Source: JACRGC01 sp035288785
GTDB taxonomy: Archaea > Micrarchaeota > Micrarchaeia > Norongarragalinales > SBBD01
Assembly: GCA_035288785.1 (NCBI GenBank)
Contig: DATDZF010000107.1
Coordinates: forward strand, 1 to 18,946
Length of the DNA stretch: 18,946 bases
Direction of reading: 5' to 3'
Part shown: positions 13,919 to 18,946 of the stretch, piece by piece
Numbering within the stretch: the first letter of the stretch is position 1
Layout: each line of letters opens with the position of its first letter
Position numbers and translations under genes: made by a program
The notes under the pieces: generated by a model
The model's database searches: none
The model's input: the letters and a program-made list of their open reading frames with translations, nothing else
What the model was told of the DNA's origin: nothing

Positions 13919-14470
13919 ATGCCCGCAGCCGCATGCGCTTTTCACGTTAGGATTTTTCATGACAAAGCCGGTTTCCCTTAAGGATTCCTTGTAATCGATC
14001 AGCGTCCCGACCAACTGGTCGCGGTGTGCGCTGTCAACGATAATCGTAATTCCCTGTGATTCTACAGTTTCATCGCCTTCTTCCTGAGCCTTTTCTACAA
14101 ATTCCATCTCATAACCAAAGCCCGCGCAGCCTCCTGCCTCCAATGAGATCCTAAGGGCAGCGCTCTTCTTGCCTTCCGCCTTCATGAGCTTTTTTAACGC
14201 CTTTGCGGCAGACTTGGAGAGCGAAACAAGTTTTCCATCCGCTGATATTTTGGCCTTTGCTGCCGGTGATGCCCCAATCTTCTGGTTTATTTCCGCAACC
14301 ATCCGATCCACATCCACCTCAGTCAGGCCGTGGCCCATGGCCCCCCCGATGATGCTCTCATAAGGCGAGACGCCGCATCCCACGCAATGCAATCCGTGCT
14401 TTAGCATGATATCGATTGCCTCCGGATGCCTGGCAACGACCTCCCCGATAGGCATTTCCTTAGTGATCAT
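13904..14470 (-). CDS. DUF1858 domain fused to A-type Fe-S carrier (IscA/HesB/SufA)
   Basis: There are two joined domains. Numbering from an upstream GTG, residues 5-70 are a DUF1858-like helical domain (IGEVVARHPEAIDIMLKHG, then CVGCG with Cys32 and Cys35, then YESIIGGAMGHGL). Residues 83-191 are an A-type carrier: strands ending AALRISLEAGGCAGFGYEM, the insert with a second hairpin, FVMKNPNV, and the terminal SACGCGHSF. Its three ligands are Cys118, Cys183 and Cys185, the normal IscA/SufA set. Carriers of this type pass 2Fe-2S or 4Fe-4S clusters from SUF to targets. The start is ATG 14470 with GTGA five bases upstream; GTG 14479 is an alternative. TTATTATATT (14496-14505) is a likely TATA box. 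DUF1858 is usually stand-alone or joined to other redox proteins; the fusion is unusual. Confidence 0.9.
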   Translation of the reverse strand: MITKEMPIGEVVARHPEAIDIMLKHGLHCVGCGVSPYESIIGGAMGHGLTEVDVDRMVAEINQKIGASPAAKAKISADGKLVSLSKSAAKALKKLMKAEGKKSAALRISLEAGGCAGFGYEMEFVEKAQEEGDETVESQGITIIVDSAHRDQLVGTLIDYKESLRETGFVMKNPNVKSACGCGHSFGV

Positions 14471-14495
14471 ATCTGTCACGTTTCATGACGCTTCG

Positions 14496-14664
14496 AATAT
14501 AATAATTGTTGGTTATTGTTGAGCAAGCACATGGATGGTTTATTAAAAAATTGCCAAGGGCTCTTCCCACGCCCATACCTCCGATGCCCCGAATTTGATC
14601 CCGAAACTGACCTTTTACGGGTAATATTTAAAAATATCGCCTGGAGCGCAGAAACCTATATATA
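14496..14664. promoter_or_regulatory. divergent promoter region with inverted repeat
   Basis: The 250-base gap between the carrier fusion and the isochorismatase-like gene holds three AT elements. TTATTATATT on the minus strand (14496-14505) is placed for the carrier gene. TATATATA on the plus strand (14657-14664) is placed for the 14721 gene with a transcript start near 14685. Between them, ATATTT-AA-AAATAT (14624-14637) is a perfect 6-bp inverted repeat that could be an operator or a second minus-strand TATA box. No further gene is convincing here. Confidence 0.45.
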
Positions 14665-14720
14665 GCAAAACTGCCATATGAGTATCTCCTTTTACTTGTG
14701 TTTGAAGGTTAGGTGGAAGA

Positions 14721-15365
14721 ATGCTGATTTTCTTCGATTCCGATACGCAGAATGATTTCATCCTTGCTGCTGGCAAGATGTCCGTGCATGGGGCGGAAAA
14801 CATACGGAAAAACCTCCAATCGCTCACTGCTTTTGGCCGCAAGCGAAGGCTCAAGATCATTTCCTCTGTCGATAGGCACTTTGGAACCGCGAAATACCGC
14901 GGCATGGAAATGACAGAGCTTGAAGTTTGGGGCGGCCCGTTCCCAATGCACTGCATGGATGGCACTCCCGGCCAGAAGAAAATCAAGGAAACCGCGTCCC
15001 GTAGGCCCTGCGTGATCGAAAATAGGCCCTATAGCGCGGCGGCATTGAAAAAAGCGTGCAAAAGCAGCGAAATAATCATCGAAAAGCAAAAGTTCAGCCC
15101 ATTTAGCAATCCCAACCTTCCAAGGATATTGCGCATGCTAAAGGTGAAGAAGGCCGTCCTTTACGGGGTCACGACCGATTATTCGATGCGCTCCGCCGCG
15201 TTGGAGATGCGCAGGCTTGGCATCGACGTTTACCTTGTCACGGACGCATCCCGCTCATACAACGTTAAGCCAAACGACGGCGAAATATCCGTAAGGCAGA
15301 TGCATGCCGCCGGAGTGCACATGGTTTCGACAGAAAAAGTGCTCCGCGAGCTTCCGCTTGCTTAA
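14721..15365 (+). CDS. isochorismatase/nicotinamidase-fold protein with Ser at the catalytic Cys position
   Basis: This 214-residue protein keeps most of the cysteine-hydrolase layout: DTQNDF with Asp8, a metal-site pattern SVDRHFG (Asp51, His53) and FPMHCMDGTPGQ (His77) as in nicotinamidases, and a Lys in EKQKFSPF (Lys122 or Lys124). At the nucleophile position, where relatives have GVxTDYC or DHC, this protein has GVTTDYSMRSAALEMRRLG, so Ser155 (codon TCG) replaces Cys. The substrate is unknown; the His77 region resembles nicotinamidase more than isochorismatase. It may be a serine variant, a binding protein or an inactive homolog. AGGTGGA precedes the ATG and a TATATATA box lies 60 bases upstream. 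It is followed by a T-rich terminator and converges with the geranylgeranyl-reductase gene. Confidence 0.85.
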   Translation: MLIFFDSDTQNDFILAAGKMSVHGAENIRKNLQSLTAFGRKRRLKIISSVDRHFGTAKYRGMEMTELEVWGGPFPMHCMDGTPGQKKIKETASRRPCVIENRPYSAAALKKACKSSEIIIEKQKFSPFSNPNLPRILRMLKVKKAVLYGVTTDYSMRSAALEMRRLGIDVYLVTDASRSYNVKPNDGEISVRQMHAAGVHMVSTEKVLRELPLA

Positions 15366-15390
15366 ACTGGGATGGAAAGCTGCCTGGTCC

Positions 15391-15408
15391 TTGTTTTTTT
15401 GCTTTTTC
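15391..15408 (+). terminator. T-rich terminator after the isochorismatase-fold gene
   Basis: Two T tracts (TTGTTTTTTTGCTTTTTC) begin 26 bases after the stop codon on the coding strand, as expected for archaeal termination. No hairpin is evident. Confidence 0.55.
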
Positions 15409-15452
15409 AACAAAGCGCGTATTTCCGCCTTCAATTAATTTCCTAATCCTGC

Positions 15453-16679
15453 CTATGCTAGTAGAACTCTAAGGTAGAAAAGGGGCGAGGAAAGCTCCTG
15501 CCTTGCATGCTGGTCAAGAAGTGATGTTGACAGCTCCTTCCGGAGCCATTCGCTCCTCTCGGCCTTGTGCATCATCATGTTAAGGAGCCATCTGATCCTT
15601 CCATACCGCTGCATCTTGTGGCTGTTATGCAGCTCATGCCCAATTGCATTCCAAAGGTTCTTGTCATATTCGGAAAGCATCTTTTCAGAAAAATCATTCG
15701 CTCCCAGCGCCTTGTGGATGGTTGCTGCGGCGATCTTCCCGGAGGTCATCGCATTCCCCACCCCCTCGCCGGAAAATGGGTCAATAAGGCTCGCGGCATC
15801 GCCCAAAAGGACAAATCCCTCTCCAGCAGCCTTCCTATGTATTGAGCCCATCGGCAAATTCCAGCCCTTTATGCTCCCCTCCACCAATTCGGCTCCCTCG
15901 AAACGATCCTTGAATTTGGGATTTTCCTTAAGTATCCTCATCATCTCATCCTTCAGGTTCACATGCTTTTTTTGCATATCCGATGTAAGCATGCCCGCGC
16001 CTACATTTGCCATTCCGTCGGCTTCGGGGAATATCCAGAAATATCCCGGAATGAGTGAATCCACAAAATGCAGCTCGATGCTTTTTGTTAGGCCCTTCAC
16101 GCCCTTGTAATATGCCCTAATGCCCCCGCAGATGTGCTCTGGCTTGGGATCTGCAAGGCCAAGTTTCCTTGCCACAATTGAAGTTGCGCCATCGGCGCCC
16201 ACTACAATCTTTGCCCTGAATTCCTTTTGGGTGCCGGCCTTCTTGTCAAGTCCCCTAACCCCGACAACCTTGTCGCCTTCCTTAATTACGTCGGTGACCT
16301 CGAATTCCTCCATGGAAGCGACGAGCTTTTTTGCATACTGGAAAAGAAGGTTGTCGTAAACATACCTTGGGAGGCAGTAGCCATAATCGATGCCCCTATC
16401 CTGCGGTATTGGTATGTCAACCGTTGTGCCATCCGGCGAGCTGAACATCACCCCGAAAACCTTGAAATGCGGCACGTTTTCGACGATGTCGGTGATCCCC
16501 AAATCCCTAAGGATGCTGCGGGATTTGCCCGAAACCGCATCCCCGCAGGTCTTGTCCCTTGGGAATTTTTGCTTTTCCAATAGAAGGATTGAGTGCCCCA
16601 TCTTTCCAAGGTAGGCGGCGCAAGTGGACCCCCCCGGCCCCCCGCCGACAATAATCACATCGTATGATCCATCCGCCAT
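15453..16679 (-). CDS. geranylgeranyl reductase family flavoprotein
   Basis: This 408-residue FAD enzyme has the N-terminal dinucleotide motif GGGPGG (12-17) with Glu35 at the end of strand 2, the family motif KTCGDAVSG (43-51), GADGATS (161-167), the substrate-cavity stretch IPGYFWIFPEADGMANVGAG (210-229) and the C-terminal FAD motif LLGDAASLIDPFSGEGVG (291-308). The family saturates the isoprenoid chains of archaeal membrane lipids (digeranylgeranylglycerophospholipid reductase) or related polyprenols. It is the clearest archaeal lipid marker in the window, although homologs also act on quinones and chlorophyll precursors in bacteria. The ATG has GGGGGAT six bases upstream. It lies 71 bases after the lipoprotein gene, with its own TATA-like element. 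Confidence 0.92.
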   Translation of the reverse strand: MADGSYDVIIVGGGPGGSTCAAYLGKMGHSILLLEKQKFPRDKTCGDAVSGKSRSILRDLGITDIVENVPHFKVFGVMFSSPDGTTVDIPIPQDRGIDYGYCLPRYVYDNLLFQYAKKLVASMEEFEVTDVIKEGDKVVGVRGLDKKAGTQKEFRAKIVVGADGATSIVARKLGLADPKPEHICGGIRAYYKGVKGLTKSIELHFVDSLIPGYFWIFPEADGMANVGAGMLTSDMQKKHVNLKDEMMRILKENPKFKDRFEGAELVEGSIKGWNLPMGSIHRKAAGEGFVLLGDAASLIDPFSGEGVGNAMTSGKIAAATIHKALGANDFSEKMLSEYDKNLWNAIGHELHNSHKMQRYGRIRWLLNMMMHKAERSEWLRKELSTSLLDQHARQELSSPLFYLRVLLA

Positions 16680-16700
16680 ATGAAATCCCCCGATTATTCC

Positions 16701-16719
16701 ATAAAAATAGGAAAAAAGT
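16701..16719 (-). promoter_or_regulatory. T tract and TATA-like box ahead of the geranylgeranyl-reductase gene
   Basis: On the minus strand ACTTTTTTCC (a T tract suited to ending the lipoprotein transcript) is followed by CTATTTTTAT (16701-16710), a TATA-like box about 26 bases before the reductase start. This suggests the reductase has its own promoter. Confidence 0.4.
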
Positions 16720-16750
16720 TACGGAAGCAAAGCTTAAAATTCATAGCGAT

Positions 16751-16972
16751 CTAGCCCACGATTTCAAGTTCTGCAATTGACGTGTCAAGGTCATCTGTCA
16801 GGAAATCTGCGGGTATGCGCGCAGTTGGTATTGGTGCAGGGGTTGGCGACGTGGTTGCATCCGCAAATGCAGAAGGCGACGCGCTTCCCTTGCCCCTAAG
16901 CTCATCGATGCAGCCTGCAATGAGGACGCACGCGAGGATTGCAACCAGTGCAAAATTCCTGAATCTACTCAT
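16751..16972 (-). CDS. small secreted lipoprotein (73 aa)
   Basis: The protein starts MSRFRN, then a hydrophobic segment FALVAILACVLIAGC that ends in a lipobox-like LIAGC (Cys21). It is expected to be lipid-anchored on the outer face of the membrane. After that come a Ser/Thr/Pro/Ala-rich linker (SPTPAPIPT) and a short acidic tail DFLTDDLDTSIAELEIVG that could be a helix. There is no room for an enzyme domain. The ATG has AGGGAT four bases upstream and lies 15 bases after the PEGA gene, with which it is probably co-transcribed. I do not recognise a family; the acidic tail may dock to a surface partner, possibly the neighbouring PEGA protein. Confidence 0.78.
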   Translation of the reverse strand: MSRFRNFALVAILACVLIAGCIDELRGKGSASPSAFADATTSPTPAPIPTARIPADFLTDDLDTSIAELEIVG

Positions 16973-16987
16973 TTTTATCCCTGGTTT

Positions 16988-17956
16988 TCAGTTCTTTTTT
17001 GTTTTTGCGATTGCATCAAGCTGCGCAACCGCATCCCGGCGATAATCGCCCCATATCCTCTTCACGTCCCAAATCGCCTTCTTCCTTCGTTCCAGCCCTC
17101 CCGCATCGGCGAATTCTTTCTTCCCCTCCTCTATTCTGGAAATAAAATCGATTGTCAGGTTCTCGTTTACGCCCATAACCCTTAGCATTTCGGCCTTCCT
17201 TCCCAAATCATCGATGCGGAAAATTACCAGCGCGTACAGTTTGCGCCTAAGCCCAGCGTCGCATTCGACCTTGGAATTCCCCGGGGGCAATGCATCGCAT
17301 TTTTGCTTTTCCACGTGCATATTTCCGCCAAGCCCGAGTTTTCCCCTTGCGCATGCATCCTTTGCCTTTGCATCCGCTTCCTTATGGCAGGGATTGAGCA
17401 AGTCGTAGGTGGCAAGGCACGCCCTTGCAGATTCGTTGTCATCACGCCTGCAATCCTCCGGGACATATGGCACTTTCAATGCCCTTTCCGCCTCTGGAAG
17501 GTCAAGCCGGCACTTTACCCTGTCGTGCATTAGCGCATATTCGCAGGCGTACTCCAAAGAGATGCGCGGCCTAGGCGTTGGAGTGGGTGTCGGGGAGGGG
17601 GAGGGCAGCGGAAGCGATGGGAAATTTATCAGTATGTTTTCGGTAACATCCTCTAGCACCTTCACGTCCTTGGAATAATCCCCATATCCCCCGAGCGTTG
17701 CGCTTATGCGGTAACTCCCTGGTGTGAGCCCGATTTTGAGCGGGGTGGTGCCCGCCCTAACTTTCCTTATGCCATTCTCATACCAAACCGTTGCACCTGC
17801 CGGGAAGGAGCTGATGTCCAAAACTCCCGTTGGAACCACAACTGCGCTCTTTGGAACAATCGATGCCAAGGTCGAAGGCTGCACGGATGGGGATGAAATG
17901 CTTCCCAAGAAAATAATTGCCGCCGCCAGCATCACCAGAATACGGGAGTTCTCCAT
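16988..17956 (-). CDS. membrane-anchored PEGA-domain protein with Cys-rich outer domain
   Basis: With the ATG at 17956 the protein has 322 residues (TTG 17977 is an alternative). Residues 5-22 are a hydrophobic anchor or signal. Residues 44-112 are a PEGA domain: DISSFPAGATVWYENG, GTTPLKIGLTPGSYRISATLGGY, then a closing strand. A Pro-Ser-Thr linker (PSPSPTPTPTP, about 118-128) leads to a helical region with eight cysteines (138, 149, 169, 180, 190, 202, 220, 232), an even number that could form four disulfides outside the cell. The last 70 residues are charged helices. PEGA domains are surface beta-sandwich modules. The function is unknown. It heads a unit with the lipoprotein; AATAAATAA (17989-17997) is a likely TATA box giving a short leader without a ribosome-binding site. 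Confidence 0.85.
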   Translation of the reverse strand: MENSRILVMLAAAIIFLGSISSPSVQPSTLASIVPKSAVVVPTGVLDISSFPAGATVWYENGIRKVRAGTTPLKIGLTPGSYRISATLGGYGDYSKDVKVLEDVTENILINFPSLPLPSPSPTPTPTPRPRISLEYACEYALMHDRVKCRLDLPEAERALKVPYVPEDCRRDDNESARACLATYDLLNPCHKEADAKAKDACARGKLGLGGNMHVEKQKCDALPPGNSKVECDAGLRRKLYALVIFRIDDLGRKAEMLRVMGVNENLTIDFISRIEEGKKEFADAGGLERRKKAIWDVKRIWGDYRRDAVAQLDAIAKTKKN

Positions 17957-18156
17957 GGTTTGTTCAAGTGAAGTCAATGCATTCGAGTTATTTATTCCTA
18001 TCAGTGGGAAGGCAGCTTGCTGGCCCTAGGGGCAGTGGGCAATGGCCGCGCGGTTTTCCCAAATTCAGCCAAATATCCCTGCAGCCAGGTTATGGCCCAA
18101 AAGAGGCCTTGGGGGGCTCCTGTATCGTTGAGGGTTTTTGTCCGCAAACCACCCCG

Positions 18157-18179
18157 TTTTATATACCTTTAGGGTATAT
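18157..18179 (+). promoter_or_regulatory. TATA box overlapping an inverted repeat, ahead of the last gene
   Basis: TTTTATATA (18157-18165) is a good TATA box predicting a start near 18186. ATATACC (18161-18167) and GGTATAT (18173-18179) form a perfect 7-bp inverted repeat with a 5-base gap that begins inside the TATA box. A protein bound there would hide TATA, so it is a candidate repressor site. The rest of the gap (17978-18156), apart from the PEGA-gene TATA box, holds nothing I can name. Confidence 0.5.
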
Positions 18180-18211
18180 TCTATAGGAAATAAGGCAAAA
18201 AATGGGGTTTT

Positions 18212-18946
18212 ATGACAAAAAGAGGGCTTGCAGCCAAGATCCCAAAAATTGAGGATTTTGAGCGCATCAAATACCAGAATTTAACCCTTTCCGGACTTAC
18301 CGCAAGGGCATATTCCGCATATTTTGGCACGCCCAAACGGATCATCGATGTATTCAATACCCTCTACTGCCGCGGGAAGGAAAAAATTCCCAGCACTGGC
18401 CGCATTTCAATTGCATCATCCCAGCTGGTGTCAGCGAATTATTTGGATTTATACCAGGTAGAAGGCTCCAATTGGCCCCTCATGGCCGCCAACCTCTCCC
18501 CTTTGCATGAGATGTTTGAAATGCGAAGGGCCCGGTTGGATGAAGATGAAAAGCGCAGGCTGGAGCGCGCGCTAACTCCTGATTATGAGGCCGCTGAACG
18601 GTTTGGGATGACCGAAGAGGAAGCGCGCGGTAAAGCTGAATACGTGCCCTCTCCCATAAAGATTCAGCGCTACTTGAATTCAGCATCAACGCTTGCACTC
18701 CTAAGCCTTGCAAAGCAGCAGGCACCCGAATTCAAGGAGGAGCGCGAAATGCTGCGGCGCATAAAGGAGCGGGGCCTTGGCCAGGCCGAAAGGAAGGAAG
18801 AGGTCGTGGAAGAAGACCTTGGCAGCATCAGTGCATTCTCCATGGACCTTGCCCTGAAAACCCGTGTTGCCATCAAGGGGGGCGAAGAGCCGCGCAATAT
18901 CCTTTTTTTCAAGATCGTCAGGCTTAACCATGAGCGCAGGGAGGCG
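18212..18946 (+). CDS. unknown charged protein, 3' end beyond the window
   Basis: An ATG followed by 245 codons with no stop up to the window edge; the true length is unknown. I do not recognise it. The first 100 residues are mixed (MTKRGLAAKIPKIEDFERIK, then GLTARAYSAYFGTPKRIIDV, and a Ser-rich strand region ISIASSQLVSANYLDLYQV). Residues 100-205 are rich in Glu, Arg and Lys and look helical, perhaps coiled-coil (for example RARLDEDEKRRLERAL and EEREMLRRIKERG). There is one Cys (53) and no membrane segment. The ATG has GGGG four bases upstream, and a TATA box lies about 50 bases before it. The helical pattern at 28-52 might be a DNA-binding helix-turn-helix, but this is only a guess. The gene is divergent from the PEGA-lipoprotein unit. 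Confidence 0.65.
   Translation, partial: MTKRGLAAKIPKIEDFERIKYQNLTLSGLTARAYSAYFGTPKRIIDVFNTLYCRGKEKIPSTGRISIASSQLVSANYLDLYQVEGSNWPLMAANLSPLHEMFEMRRARLDEDEKRRLERALTPDYEAAERFGMTEEEARGKAEYVPSPIKIQRYLNSASTLALLSLAKQQAPEFKEEREMLRRIKERGLGQAERKEEVVEEDLGSISAFSMDLALKTRVAIKGGEEPRNILFFKIVRLNHERREA

Noticed and set aside
14460..14576. Minus-strand 38-codon frame with GGAGGT touching its ATG, upstream of the carrier fusion
   Set aside because: The purine box directly abuts the ATG, too close for a ribosome-binding site, the frame overlaps the carrier start, and the peptide has no recognisable feature.
18000..18150. Possible structural RNA in the GC-rich part of the divergent gap
   Set aside because: Short inverted repeats are present, but no tRNA-like T-arm, acceptor pairing or other known RNA pattern could be found.
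18202..18252. Short frame starting ATGGGG just ahead of the last gene
   Set aside because: Only 16 codons; the GGGG is better explained as the ribosome-binding site of the ATG at 18212.
1..18946. Genomic island or mobile-element origin for the SUF block
   Set aside because: No transposase, integrase, tRNA, terminal repeats or clear composition change was seen at the edges; any transfer would be old and needs trees to show.

Overview
The window looks like a chromosomal segment of an oxygen-tolerant archaeon. The archaeal signs are TATA boxes about 25 bases ahead of likely transcript starts, GGTGAT/GAGGTGA ribosome-binding sites, T-rich terminators without stems, a geranylgeranyl-reductase-family protein for isoprenoid lipids, and a DUF5679-type small zinc protein. 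Compact genes and several tiny Cys-ribbon proteins would suit a DPANN lineage (Micrarchaeota- or Diapherotrites-like), but that placement is inference. No tRNA, rRNA, IS element, CRISPR array or integrase was seen.

Left part (1-2540, minus strand): lipA-pdhA-pdhB, a lipoyl synthase followed by the E1 alpha and E1 beta subunits of a lipoate-dependent 2-oxoacid (probably pyruvate) dehydrogenase; pdhB runs off the window. A TATA box and two direct 9-bp repeats two helical turns apart lie in front of lipA. A 47-codon DUF5679-like gene is divergent.

Centre (2976-8658, minus strand): a full SUF operon in transcription order hxlR-type regulator, sufC, sufB, sufD, sufS, sufU. The regulator overlaps sufC, and an imperfect palindrome sits between its TATA box and start. 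LipA and many other enzymes need the Fe-S clusters this operon would make.

Right of it (8786-14470) is a redox and Fe-S accessory block: superoxide dismutase, an O-methyltransferase and Bcp-type peroxiredoxin, then divergently an Mrp-type P-loop ATPase, a 52-aa double-CxxC ribbon protein and a HIT hydrolase. These are followed by a thioredoxin-fold DUF255/YyaL-like protein, a small unknown gene, and an unusual fusion of a DUF1858 domain to an A-type (IscA/HesB) Fe-S carrier. The Mrp homolog lacks the CxxC that normally holds its cluster, and the ribbon gene beside it carries two CxxC pairs.

Far right (14721-18946): an isochorismatase/nicotinamidase-fold protein with Ser in place of the catalytic Cys, a geranylgeranyl-reductase-family flavoprotein, and a two-gene surface unit (PEGA-domain membrane-anchored Cys-rich protein plus a small lipoprotein). 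Last is an unrecognised charged protein cut by the window end, with an inverted repeat at its TATA box.

Together the genes describe making Fe-S clusters (SUF, Mrp, A-type carrier), using them (LipA, 2-oxoacid dehydrogenase lipoylation) and protecting them from oxygen (SOD, peroxiredoxin).
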